From Heliopora coerulea (lineage: Eukaryota; Cnidaria; Anthozoa; Scleralcyonacea; Helioporidae): a DNA stretch of 64,000 bases. Of the stretch, positions 29,301 through 46,639 are shown piece by piece. The stretch spans positions 1,811,501-1,875,500 of the forward strand of contig JASJOG010000010.1 in NCBI GenBank assembly GCA_030142905.1, written 5' to 3'. Position 1 is the stretch's first letter, and each line of letters starts with the position of its first letter. A program made the position numbers and the translations under genes. The notes below the pieces were generated by a model. The model saw nothing but the letters and a program-made list of their open reading frames with translations, was not told the origin of the DNA and did not search any database.

Positions 29301-31088
29301 AGTGTGAATGCAGACTGGATTAAAATTGACTTGACTGCATGATAGTGGCCTGTTTTGTTGATATACTGGCTTTTAATTGAACTACTGAAAGTCTGCAGGA
29401 CTGTTCATGAGCTGGATTGACACTTGTAACCGTGCATAACTTTGTAAAAAAAATCTTTCTTCCCTTTGGCCGTTAAAGATAATTTGAATTAATATCGAGC
29501 TGCTCTTACAGCTAAACTAACCAACTTCAGATGTAGAAATTCAATTTTTTTTTGTCTTTAATTTAATCTATCGTAACATCTATATCAAACTACTCAGTTC
29601 AAATGGCTATGGCCCAGTCTATATAAACGGCTCGGAAATCGGTAGTAATCCTATATTTATTTAAACGAAGAACCTGAGGGTAATCAGATCACTTTTTAGT
29701 TGATTCAATGTTTGTAAACATGGACTTGGTTTGGATTCGCATCAATTCGAGACCGAGAGAGATCCAACAACGGTCTTGGGCCTGTCAAAAAAATTTTTAG
29801 ATCAAGTGTGAATGGCCGCTTCAATAGATGTTGTTTTAAAGTTAAAGCGGGTAGATATCCTGATAATGGAAAAGAAAGTCAATTCAATGTAGTGTAGAGA
29901 GGAATAAAAGCAAAACAAACTCGTTGAAATTTAATTTTGACGGACAGGTTAAAAACCTTCAACCACTATGCGTGCATGGAATGGGGCCGATACGGTAAAT
30001 CTAACAGGAAACCTATTGACATTAATACCCCCTGACTATACCGACGGCCGTTCAACCATATACCTTTGCTGTTCAATTCTAGTGACAATATCATTCCAGA
30101 AACAAAATAGATGTTTTTAGTCGGTCAAAATAATTAAACTATTAACAAATGGTACCGCATTGCATAAAATTATTGATCAACCTGTCAGTATATCTTGGGG
30201 TTCTTTGTTTGGCCAGCAGTCCTGCGAAACATAAACAATTCGCCACTTGCGCGCTCGATAAAACAGTAACAATGAAAGTAACTGAAGTAAACCTACGACT
30301 GCAACCTGCTGGGAAGCCAAACAGTCATTAATAAAACACGTCGTTTCAAAAACTGCTTCAATAGCCGTTGCACTTCGATTGATTCAGTACCTCCAACAAA
30401 GGCATAACAGAGGTAAGAGAGTTTCCTTGCTTGAAAATAAACTAAATTTCACTGTATTTTACGTTTGGGAGCCATATTGCTATTGCCCTAGTATACAATG
30501 CTTGATTTGTGCCAAAACAATATCTAATAATTGTTTCAATATTGGTTTGGTTTTGCTGTCAATAACCGTGTTACAATTAAACGGCGCTCGAAATGATATT
30601 TTTCCATCCTCGTTATTTTACTTTTTTTCATAATTTTTTTTTAATAATTACTTTTTTACAATAATTACTATGGCTTTTGATAAATTTGTAGATTAACTGT
30701 TAATCTGTCGATGTATTTATCGTTACTGAGTCCAATGTAAAATGCTTTTGAACGATTTGTGTATTGAGAGAAGCTGTGCTCAAGCTCCAGTTCATAATGG
30801 TTCACTAGGATGTTCTGACTGTCCATTGTTCTTGATAACTTGCTTATCTTTTTATCAGTTTAAATGAAAAAAATTTAAGAATGTTCACTGTAATCCCAAA
30901 TTACCGTGCTCGTGGTTTTTTGTCTTTATTGTAACGCAAAAAATGATGGCTGATACAAACCTGTAGTGACCGTATACTAGAGTTATGGGTTTTGGATTCA
31001 AATTTTAAACAATCTAGGCTCTGTATTTTTTCGAAGAAAGAATTTTTAACTCTTCTTGCTTGTATTATTTTTTCAATCCAGGTCAAAA
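26400..31088. other. Intergenic region, no gene recognised
   Basis: No coding exon could be supported on either strand. A minus-strand frame at 26418-26714 and plus frames at 26856, 28563 and 30379 have no recognisable domain. A tRNA-derived SINE-like segment lies at 28075-28150. The missing 3' exon of the NDUFB7-like gene was looked for here and not found. Confidence 0.5.
28075..28150 (+). repeat. tRNA-derived SINE-like segment
   Basis: A TTCAACAGGTAAAACACTGG A-box-like stretch is followed at tRNA spacing by GGTTTGATTCCCGTCC, a near-consensus B box. Arm pairing is poor, so this looks like a SINE head and not a functional tRNA. Confidence 0.4.
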
Positions 31089-34000
31089 ATGGAGAAAAGA
31101 ATTCCATGTGGTGCCTTTGTTCTACTCCTGATAACGTGCGCATGCGCTCGAGAAATCGGTAAGTTGGCAGATTTGGATTTTTGTCAAGTAAATGGGATCG
31201 GTTGTTGTGCCACTCACGTATTGACATACGCGTTCTACGTATAAATTGTGCGAGTAAGGTGTAAAGAATTCTATGGAAAACGTTTCTGTTTGATTCAGCA
31301 ATGGTGGTTTCATACCGCGACAGCTTGGGTACGAAGAAAAAGGTGATTTTTCTGTCTTTAAAGAAATATTTCGTCAAAAGTCTCAGTTGAAACTGTATAT
31401 TGATGAAAACGTAATTTAGCGTTAGGGTTCGTATTGGTGTTAGGGCTAGGATTAGAGGTGGAGTTCGGGTTACGGTTTGGGTTGGAATAAGTATCAACAA
31501 AAGTGTCATCATCGAATATCACTCTTAATCCAGAGAAATAACGAGTATCTTTCTCAGTAAAATCGTTCAATAAATATCAATGATATTTTTCGCACTCAGC
31601 ATGTCATAGGGGAAAATCCACCATCTGTGAGTGTATATCGCCCGTACCGGATTGGAGGCCAATGGGACCGTGGTCTCCTCAAATTTGTTTAAACACTTTA
31701 TTTGAGAAAGTATCCCTGAAATCAATGTTAAAAACTTCCTTGCCTTAACATTGTAGTTTAGGGTGTCTCAATAGCCAGCTGTACAATCATTGGAATCCTT
31801 TGTATCCGTACCATTGCCGCTTTCGTACGAGCTGGTATGAAATGTTTCAATTTAATGTTACTGTATGATCCGTAGGTTATTGAAGATGATGATAAAATTT
31901 ATGCCAAGTAGCGTTACGTTGTTGCCAGCAAACTGTTGCCACTTTTCACAATTGCTTTGATAGCTCTGTTGTTAGAGCTTTGGTCCGGTAATTGAAATTT
32001 CAATCTATTCGATTAAATTTAGTAGATATTTGCAGAGTTGGGTAGTCGTGAAAATTTTTTCCTGATCTTACCTTAGGAATTAATGCAAAACTTGTAGTTT
32101 GACTGTTTTTAGTATACTCTTACATCGATTTTCTGTTTGGCATTCAGAGATCAATATTGGAGTATGATAAAGTAATCATTGACACTGTGTAGCCGCTAAC
32201 CCGGTGTGGCCTGGGTTTATTTGATCCCGCTCTACTTGGAGTGGTTTCTGTTCCTCGGTATAATATTTTTAAAAATTTATGCTAGTACATGAAACTTTGA
32301 GCAGCCGTTAATTATGGCCCTACTAATCTAAATCTGGTCCCAGAATTCCGTTACGGATTATGGCATTATACTAACATCACAGAAATCTTTTCCATCACCT
32401 TCAAGATTTACAGCACATTTTCATCTAAGAAGTCGAGAACAAATTTCACCACAATTAACAGTTGCAAATTTGCATAAAGTGCCAGAATTAACATATCTAG
32501 GACTGCTATATTAGTGCATGACGTAACAAGGATTTCAAAAACTATAGTTGGCTTTAATTCTTGTCAAATTTTTTTCCCAAACATTTTGTTAAAAACAGGG
32601 CCATAAATTATGTAAATTCTTGTAGGCAGGAACCAAGTCATATTATACGGAGACCTTTCACACGTGTAACATCATGGATCATCTTTTTTCTAAACGAATG
32701 AAGTAATCACTGTAATATTCTAGCAGTTCACCCAGTTTCGTTCCTTATATCTTAAATATTAAATAGAAATCTTGATAAAAAAAAAATTGTCAACAAACAA
32801 ACAAGCGATCAGAATCTTGGAGACCATTTCTACGTTATGTTTATCAAATTAGAGTTAAATCCCAGGATTGGCAAATACATGGAAATTGAACTTACTATAA
32901 TAAAGTCTCCAAGGCTAAGGTTCAGGTAAAGGTAGTGAACGGGATGTGCTCCAGTAGGGGTGCGCTCCAATTACGAAATTTATTTTGACGAATGAATCTC
33001 TAATTTAATATGTGAAATACCTGTTTCATATCGCAAAGTTTCATAAGTGAAATTTTGAACCAATCCATTTCACATGTGAAACAGGTATTTCATATGTGAA
33101 AATGCTTCTATTCCATAAGTTTGTCACATGTGGAATGATATATGGAATTTTCGTAAAGGATAACTTGGTAATCCATTGACCAGAATTGATTAATAGCAAT
33201 TATCCAAAATGAACAAATGTCGGGAGAATGTCTCTCATTTCCTCAAAATATTCACGATTTTCTTCTGAGACGTTCAGAAAAATGTCAGATAAACATGATA
33301 ACAGCACATGAAGAACCATAAAGGCTTACCCATATCTTCAATTCTTCTTATCATTAAAAATTTTCTATCTGCATCATTATATTTTTGCCTGCAGTCGACT
33401 GAATGCCAAATCAATGGGCGTCCTCCAAATCTTTTCTCTTGATTGATTCAACAAAAGAATCCATTCTAAATCTTTCGTTTATCCGGCAATGAGTTGAGAC
33501 GTTGTCGTGGTATAATGGCCAGTTCATTCAGTTATCATGCTGGGGATCTTGTGATCCAATATCAGACACTATGATCTTTCTTTTTTTTTAGTTTTTCTGA
33601 TTCTTTTCTTTTTCATTTTAAAAAGCTTTCGGCGTTAAAGGCATGGTTAGGGTTAGAACAAAGGCTAGCGTTTGTTTCAGTCTTCAAAATAGAATTCTCA
33701 TTTTTGAGTTAAATGCATATTTCCATAATTTATGTACTGTAGAATTTCTCGTACACAAACTTGTGTTAGGAAAACTCCTGAAAGAGGACTAAGTATTTAG
33801 AATCACGTCTTTCTTTCTCCATAGAAAAACGCCAAATGATATCCCTCCCACCACCTCCTCCCGGGCCCCCGGGTCCCGACGGTCCACCTGGATTTCCAGG
33901 TCCACCAGGAATAGATGGTCCTAAAGGACCACCAGGAGCTCAAGGACCTCCCGGACCTCCAGGTCCTCCTGGACTTCCAGGTGCACCCGCTGTTCTAGCT

Positions 34001-34171
34001 GGACGTCGCAATACGATGTCTTTGCCTCTTCCAGAGCCTCGACCTGTACCGCCTCCAGTATATGGACCTCCAGGACCACCAGGAAAACCAGGACCACCAG
34101 GACCTCCTGGGCCTCAAGGACGGCGAGGAGCTCGTGGTGGAATGGGTGCGATGGGAAAGCCTGGAAAATGA
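31089..34171 (+). CDS. Minicollagen-like protein lacking cysteine-rich domains
   Basis: Two coding exons, 31089-31158 and 33825-34171, joined by a phase-1 intron (GTAAGT donor, CCATAG acceptor), give 138 residues. Residues 1-20 form a signal peptide ([14 protein letters not shown] core) followed by a short propeptide ending KR (25-26). Next come LPPPPP and 14 uninterrupted Gly-X-Y triplets (37-78), then a 25-residue proline-rich spacer (79-103). A second block of 11 triplets runs to the C-terminus, which is basic ([10 protein letters not shown]...GKPGK). This plan matches cnidarian minicollagens, which are secreted into the nematocyst vesicle and polymerise into the capsule wall. Unlike them it has no N- or C-terminal CRD; the mature chain has no cysteine at all. 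The intron position and phase and the GPPGIDGP...GAPA segment match the downstream minicollagen, so the two are probably tandem duplicates. A TCCAG acceptor just before the ATG suggests a 5' UTR intron. Confidence 0.88.
31410..31492. repeat. Degenerate GTTAGGG-type minisatellite
   Basis: Intron of the CRD-less minicollagen gene. GTTAGGGTT, GTTAGGGCTAGG and GGGTTACGG units follow one another with no strict period. It may be a decayed telomere-like tract, but the degeneracy makes this uncertain. Confidence 0.4.
32990..33115. repeat. Intronic inverted repeat (ATGTGAAA/TTTCACAT)
   Basis: ATGTGAAATACCTGTTTCA at 33010-33028 faces TGAAACAGGTATTTCATAT at 33077-33095, with further TTTCACATGTGAAA palindromes between. 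It is non-coding foldback DNA. Confidence 0.6.
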
Positions 34172-34274
34172 ATTGTCGAGAAACCAAATATTACGGAATG
34201 TTTTAATGGATTTCATGAGTAAAACGTGGATTATCCTCAACATGTAGTGGAGGTTGCGATGGAAAGAGGACATA

Positions 34275-34280
34275 AATAAA
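34275..34280 (+). terminator. Candidate polyadenylation signal of minicollagen-like gene
   Basis: AATAAA about 105 bases after the TGA at 34169-34171, a normal distance for a compact 3' UTR. Confidence 0.6.
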
Positions 34281-34828
34281 GGCTAAATCAAATTAAAGTA
34301 CTCCATAAAATATAACGAAAGTGTAAGGATTGCTAAAATAGGTCTTGTTTTCCTTAATGAGTCATCATTATGATTGAATAGGGATATTTAGAACATTATT
34401 CTAACAAGCTTTTTTCATTTTGAGTTGACTGTAAATTTTATATTCACAGAAATGGCAGCGGTCGAATACAAAGCAATGGTTTAATTTGACTAACAATGAG
34501 AATTCTGTTGTCTCAGTTTTTCCCAATAATTTATGTGGTTATACAATTTTGATGTTTTCTTAGTTTTTACTGCGTAGAAACAGACGGTTGATTCCGGAAG
34601 GCACAAAATAATTTGGCCATATCCGACCAGTCACATCAACAGATGTTAGTTTGTATACGTGGAGAACGTACGTCTGTTCTGCAGGCATTGATATTTATGC
34701 TTATGTAATGTTCCTCATTTCTGCACACCATCTTTTTCCATGACCACTAAAGTTCTTTAAAAATAAATCGTTGCGTGTTTTACTCCTCTTGTCTAATAAT
34801 ACAATTACTGAATTTAGTTTTTGCATGA

Positions 34829-34942
34829 TAGCGAGAATTAGCAACGCCTTGGTTTGTATTATCTACCTCAGTCTTCGGCTGAGGTGGATAATGCTGATAC
34901 AAACTAAAAATAATACACACCGGGCTTAATAATTCTCGCAAC
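34829..34942. repeat. Foldback MITE-like element
   Basis: The core is a hairpin, GTTTGTATTATCTACCTCAG facing CTGAGGTGGATAAT...ATACAAAC across the short loop TCTTCGG. The pairing extends outward, less perfectly, to GCGAGAATTA and TAATTCTCGC. Confidence 0.7.
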
Positions 34943-35681
34943 CATGAACAACATTAGTCAAAGTTGTTTACTATTGAGACAATAAGACTAGTCTGTGGAA
35001 ACGTGATTTGATGGTGCGCATTTGTGGATTTTTGACCATAGTCAGGATGCATGGGAAGAAAGTTGGTGGAAGGATGAAGTAGTTGTTCGATTCAAATTCG
35101 ATGATCTCTTCCTTGGCATATAATAAAACGATTGATAAAATACCGAGACTAATGCCGCACCTGTATGATCTGAGCGGTATTGCAAAGGGCAAGCTCAAAT
35201 TCATGAGAACGAAGAACTTTGCCGATCAGCCTTAAGCTTTCTAGTATTCCTTATTGCCTACCATCCATCAAAGGTCCGACGTTATTACAATAAGATGTAC
35301 AGAAACTTGGTGTTTGGCCGGTGATCGACTTTAGTCAATTATTATGAAGCATGATTTGTATTGTTGAAAAATATTTTAAAACTACTAAACGATAGACATT
35401 GTTGCAAAAACTTCGATAAATTTTGAATTTTAAAGATGAAGTGAAATGAAAATTTAGTTGGTTTCAATTCATTTGAAAGGGAACTTAAAATAAGGAATAC
35501 AGTGATTCATCACTTCATTATTGAGATACTTAGATTTGTTTAATATGCAAATATTAGCATTCTGATATATCATCCTATGAGTTGTGATTTTCTAAACGTT
35601 CGTTTACTCATTGCGATTGATTGAACGTGGGAAAGACATTGGCTTTTCGGTATAAATAGTAAATTTGTTTGACTCTTTCGA

Positions 35682-35885
35682 AGCGGGAGCTCTCCCTTTG
35701 ACGAGTAAAATTGTCTGGCGTTAGCCAGAGTAAAATAATAAAAGTCTTACGCCGCAGTAAAAGAGTTAGCAAACTTAGTTAGAATCCTTTCAAGGCGGGA
35801 GCTCCCCCTTTGACGAGTAAAATTGTTTGGTGTTGGCCAGGGTAAAATAATATACCTGTAAGTCTTATACCGCTGGGAAAGAGTT
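35682..35885. repeat. Two tandem copies of a ~105 bp dispersed repeat
   Basis: Both copies contain GGGAGCTC(T/C)CCCTTTGACG, then AGTAAAATTGT(C/T)TGG and GTTAGCCAG or GTTGGCCAG, followed by GTAAAATAATA. The family looks like the GACGAGTAAAAT repeats common in coral DNA, as far as I recall; no coding potential. Confidence 0.65.
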
Positions 35886-36292
35886 AGGCTACGTCCATTC
35901 GTATTCGTTTTAAATTTATACGTTTTCATTTAATTGAAAACGCGTCAAAATTATTGCGTCCAAACAAGCGTTTTTGTGTCGTATTCGCCTGCCCACACGA
36001 CAAAGCTGAAAACGATAGGAGGGTTAATTAAATCATGTTTGGCCAATCAAGGTTGATGATCTCGACAGTGGTCTTCATGTTAGAGAATTGGGTTCAACAC
36101 CGTTTTCAAAAGCCTCCGTTTTCGTCTGTCCACACGAAAACGAAGCGTTTTCAAGTCTCTACCTTCAAAGGCGTTTTCGAAAGTCTCCGTTTTTGGTGGA
36201 AACGACTCCACCCACTCATCGTTTACATGTATACGGAAGACTAAAACGGTATGCGTTTCATGAGAAAACGCATACGTGTGGACGGGGCCTTA
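35886..36292. mobile_element. MITE with GGC..CGTCCA..CGTAT terminal inverted repeats
   Basis: The left end TTAGGCTACGTCCATTCGTA and the right end (complement reading TAAGGCCCCGTCCACACGTA) align over about 35 bases, both continuing into CGTTTT-rich sequence. Repeated AAAACG/CGTTTT words fill the interior. Open frames at 36035-36336 are by-products. Superfamily is uncertain; hAT is possible. Confidence 0.7.
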
Positions 36293-37192
36293 ATGATATC
36301 GGTATTAGCTTTGAAGATTTGATCACTTGTGAATAGATGAAAGGAACAAAAACGTTCAATTCAGCAACGATCTCATTTGGCAATCGTAAGTTTGAAGTTT
36401 AATATTACAGTACTAGCCAGTTAAAAAGAGGGGAGCCCACATATGCACAGGCCCCTTCACCAGAGGAGTGGGCACCAAAGCCTCCCGAAAGCCTCCCGAA
36501 CACCTGCTGTAGACACTCTTGAAACATTTTGAGAAACTATGTATTTCTTAGCAAATATTCAACGAGATCACTAGAGACTCTCGACGTGTATGAACTTCAT
36601 GGCATAAGAGATTAAATGACAGTAAACGCACTTGCTATCTTGACACGTCTGTTCCCAGACTCCTTTTGATTCTCCTTAAAGCAGTATTGTAAACAGATCT
36701 TTTTTTGCAGCCGAAAGGAATCTGGGAACTGAAGCATGAATCTACCAATGTAAGTTTTGTATAACGATGTTTAGCGTGATGATATGCACATATGTGCAAT
36801 TTGAGGGCATTACGTTGCCTTCAAAGGTACACATTGACTCATTTTAAAGTACACACATTTTTCCAAATGTCAAAATTCTGTTTTCGTAAATTGACGTCAT
36901 AGATTGTCTCATTCCGTATCAAACAAACCTAAATACCTCCGAAACAAACGGAGAAACAGGAAACCGGCAGAAGCCGCTCTTCAACTCTTTAAGAGCTCTT
37001 TACGATGAAATAATTAAACTTAATTTTTACTTCATTTCCTCGTTCCTTCCATTATTTAAATTTTCTAAATAAAAGGTACCTGGAAAAATTTAAACGTCAA
37101 CAAGTCTGGATCTTTATTTGGAAAGTTTGTGCGGAATCAGTCGAGTTTTAGTTCACGTTAGCAGTTTTTGATTTATAGTTTAATGTTCTGAG

Positions 37193-37232
37193 ATACATAT
37201 ACACATATACATATACACATATACATATGGCA
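37193..37232. repeat. (ACATAT)n microsatellite
   Basis: TACATATACACA-type hexamer repeats directly upstream of the PLE-like fragment. Confidence 0.8.
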
Positions 37233-37239
37233 TTGGCCA

Positions 37240-37870
37240 CTTTTGTTTGGGCTAAAGCTAGATTACCGTACTATTACGTATTAGGGTTTAAAAAGAGATT
37301 TTCGAATTGCCAAAGTAAGAAATATACGTAAAGCTAGTATTTTAGCAACTGAAGTTCCAGGAGGGAAATTTGACTCCCTTACTGGAAAAAAGCATGTGAA
37401 TCCCTTTCTCATCAGATTTTTATCCCACCGCTGTAATACCGGACACTCTGCTTCACCCGATGACTTTACTATTTTGTCTTCTTTGTATCCATGCAAGGTC
37501 CAACTCTGTCTCTGAACTTCTTATCAGGGAAAGTCTTCTAATTCACGTATTTAATTCATCTCTTAGTGGTATCACAGGCTCCTTTCCTCTTACTCTCTTT
37601 TAAACTTACATCTTTAAACTTTCCCTTTATCTTTAGTTCTTATTTATTCCCTTATAATATCCTGTATCTCCTCCATTCTTTTGCCTTTACTCCCCCATTT
37701 CGTCTCACACCCCAATATCCTGAAAATATCAAATAACAATAACTGTTGTAATACTATATAAATCTAAAAATTATGTAATCCTAAATATGTAATCCTAAAT
37801 ATTTTCACTCATTCTCAGGTGATGCTGAGCGAGGAAACGAAAGGTTAGAAATAATAAAAGCTTTTTAAAC
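37240..37870 (+). mobile_element. Decayed Penelope-like element 3' fragment
   Basis: The plus-strand translation around 37355-37580 gives GKKHVNPFLIRFLSHR, HSASPDDFTILSS and, with frameshifts, SELLIRESLLI and SFPLTLF, the C-terminal part of a GIY-YIG-bearing PLE protein. The tail at 37818-37850 has CTCAG-GTGATG-CTGAG hairpin sequence followed by GAGGAAACGAAAGG, a tail form found in PLEs. Stops and frameshifts show that it is dead. Confidence 0.55.
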
Positions 37871-39355
37871 ATGCCTTTAATTCGTGTTTTTTGCTGGGCG
37901 CTGCTGTTCATCTTACGCATAAAGCTAGTTTACGATTCTAAAAGATAATAGGTATAAGCTTGTGCAATAATCTTCATCCCAAGATTTAAGTTCGAACGAT
38001 TATGTGAGTATATTAAATTTCAGCAAACTTCACATATATAATCAGAATAGTGGAGACCAGGATAGTTGCTTAAAATTAATTACATGGACCAAAATTGGTG
38101 GTGCGCAACTCAGAAGGATTAAGAAGCCCAGTCATCATAAAATCCAGAAGATAGATCTTTGTCTTTAATTGAAATTTCAGTCCAGTCTTAAAGTATCCTA
38201 GTAATAGGTCCCAAAGATTGATGATTGTCCATTTACCCGTCAAAATAGGTTCTGTCGATTTTTGCCTTTTAGTAAGAAATGATTCGGTGGACATATTTTC
38301 ATCGTCTTTGTATAATTGGTGCATTGCATCTATGATTGGCAAAGAGTTTGCACACATTTACTTTACATTTAGCCCTAACCATTTTTAACGGAAAAACGAG
38401 ATCATTGAACTTATTACACTAAGCTTTGTAAAAATTATAGTTTCAAAATTTGGCACAAATAGCTTTTCTTTTGTCCCACAATGGAGCAGTTGAGATCAAA
38501 AGTGATTAAGAGATCAAAACATCGGTGGCTATTCTGACCCGTTAAAATAAGTACCTTAAATAATGCTTTCCCCTGTAATAAAATCGTTAGATTTGACAAA
38601 CGCTTAAAGCACATCTGTAAATGAGATAATCCACAGCACAAAGCTGATTTCTGTTTGGAATTTCTAATGAACGCCATGAGCTTCTTGTGCAACCTGTAAG
38701 TCCCATTGACATTTTTTAATAGCATTTGTTAGAACTACCGAGAATAACGCATGACTTAAAAAGTCAAGAATGCGACTCTGAGGCCCCAGAAAAAAGCTCT
38801 TGATTGTTTTACTTCTAATTACTGATCAGGTCAGCAAAACTACAAATATAGTTCGACACTTAAATAATTATATTGAGGCAATATTCCGCTCAGTAATATT
38901 CTTGAATAATGGTCTGGTTTGTTTGACGCTCTGCGTCAACTATTGTATACAGTGCAATCGTTGGACACCCGTGTGTCGCTTCCTATTTTACATGAATAGC
39001 TTTCGGTGCCTTCTTTATTACGAGATACGGTTATATGAGCTCGTTAACAATAGTTTTCAAAACACGGCGAGGGTGATAAAGTAAACAAAGATAAGAAAAT
39101 GACCCAAACAAAGACTTTTCATGTAGCACCTGACAATTCACTTACTTATTAATGCTTTTTTTGCTGGAACCAACAAAACATCTTTACTTTTGTCAGTTTG
39201 CAATTAGTGCTTGAATTAGGAAGTTGTATAAAATTAACAACAAAGTAAGTTCTATCGAAAAATTCAGAGTTTTACTGGTTTTGCTGAAAAAGTGATGTAA
39301 CTGACCCAACCATTTCCCTTGTCTTCTTAAATTACAGGTAATTTAGATATTTAAG
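37871..39355. other. Intergenic stretch upstream of the canonical minicollagen
   Basis: No coding exon was recognised. Minus frames at 38076-38357 and 38435-38725 and a plus frame at 38800-39084 have no known domain. A TTACAG acceptor at 39333-39338, 18 bases before the minicollagen ATG, suggests that a non-coding 5' exon may lie somewhere in this interval. Confidence 0.45.
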
Positions 39356-45105
<5,750 letters not shown>

Positions 45106-45970
45106 AGGAAATAACTTTTCTCCTGCAACTAATCAATCAATCTGAAACTTTTTTCGCTGGGTTGAGCAGTAACTGCCATTAAAATGTTGGAAACAGATAT
45201 GAATCATTGATATATTCTTCAAGATAAACATTAAGAAGACTAACTAACCTTATATTTAGTTTAGTATCAGATAGTTTTCCAATTTCTCTGATTCTCTATA
45301 TATGGTTTATGAATTAAAAACAGAATAATTTACGAACTGTTGTTCATAAACAGACCTGTTAGATTGTTTGCTGCATCAAAACCCGGGTCAGCCTAAACAA
45401 TAGTTTTTCTACGTATAAATTACAACCAACTCGTGAATCTCGAAGACATTAAAATAAATCCATTTTCCACAAAGCTTAAATTTGCAGGCGGAGCTAAAAT
45501 AATCTTTGTTTCATGAGCTCATAGGTGGAACTAATTTAAAAAGGCTAAGACAAACTACTTTTCTCTGGTAAAACTCTGCTTCATAGAAAACTTGCTTTAA
45601 GGTGGGTCACGAGATGCAATAAGCGTGTAAAAAAGTTCGCTATCACTTGCGACACACGCATATAAAGGGATTGTTTTCACTTCATTCGCAAAAAATTGAA
45701 TTCAGTGCAATTGCTCAAGGTAATCGCAGTTTCGTTGGTGTCCGTAACAAAATGAGGTAATAAAAAATCCGCTGTTTATGCACTCCATGATGGTAATGAC
45801 TTCAAGTGAAGATCACTATACCTGAGCTTGGTGATGCATCTAGACATCTGTTGCCCCGTGGGACAGATTGCTTGGTAGACCCTGTCCAGGTCGATAACGG
45901 CGTTACGAAAGGCGTATGGGTGGCAATTTGAAGATATTAGGTAAACAAAAGCGATTGATATTCGATAATA
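45106..45970. other. Intergenic stretch after minicollagen
   Basis: Contains the probable 3' UTR of the minicollagen, then AT-rich sequence with no recognisable coding region on either strand. Confidence 0.5.
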
Positions 45971-46557
45971 CAGTCGACCTCTTGTTAAGCGGCCACTTGA
46001 CATCTCCCCGAGGGTGGCCGCTAAAGCAAATTTTCCATCCTGTGATTGAACTCAAAGATTGAAAAAGAAGATTTTGAGGTCAAACTGTTTTAACGGACCT
46101 CTGACTGCGGACATTATCCAGGGATAGTCTTTGGTTTCCCATTTTGAGGCGCTCTAAACTGTATTTATACATTTACAGTAATTATCGTCAAAAGTGTATT
46201 GCCAGATATTCAAAAATTATCACTTTTACTCAATGTAAGTATAAATGTTTGTTTGTGTGTTTTTATCATTCTCCACCTATTTGAGACTCTCATCTGTTAT
46301 CAGCTCTCTTAAGGTGCATGGGGCGAAACTACGAGTATTAAATTCCCCATGTCCGCTTAACAGAGGTAAAAACAGTAGGAGAACCCTTATCGGCAGAGAC
46401 GGCCAAAAGGTGGCAGCAGCTGCTTACTAGAGATGGCCACCTAATAGGGGTTTCAGGTCCAATATTTATAATGAAAATACTTCCGGGACTATGAGAACTG
46501 GCCGCTTAAAAGGGGGGTGGTTGCTTAATTGGTGGCAGCTTAACAGGGGTGCAACTG
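45971..46557. mobile_element. pogo/Tc1-like MITE
   Basis: The left end CAGTCGACCTCTTGTTAAGC and the right end (complement reading CAGTTGCACCCCTGTTAAGC) are inverted copies continuing into GGCCAC/TGCCACC. Each is bounded by TA (45969-45970 and 46558-46559), the target duplication expected for Tc1/mariner/pogo elements. Internal GGCCGCT(T/A)A words repeat. There is no transposase. Confidence 0.75.
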
Positions 46558-46571
46558 TATTCTTAAAATGA

Positions 46572-46634
46572 CGCCTGAATCGCCTGAATCGCCTGAATCG
46601 CCTGAATCGCCTGAATCGCCTGAATCGCCTGAAT
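46572..46634. repeat. Nine-base tandem repeat (CGCCTGAAT)7
   Basis: Seven perfect copies of CGCCTGAAT, immediately after the right end of the MITE. Confidence 0.97.
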
Positions 46635-46639
46635 CTATT

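Noticed and set aside
30901..31512. Minus-strand 203-codon open frame
   Set aside because: It lies antisense to minicollagen exon 1 and gains length from a GTTAGGG-like repeat; no domain or splice context supports it.
33490..33560. Possible tRNA gene (TGGTATAATGG A-box-like sequence)
   Set aside because: No convincing B box or paired acceptor stem; at best a decayed repeat.
33921..34273. Minus-strand frames over the CRD-less minicollagen exon
   Set aside because: They are shadows of the collagen repeat with no family signature.
36035..36336. Two overlapping plus-strand frames
   Set aside because: They lie inside the MITE at 35886-36292 and reflect its CGTTTT repeats.
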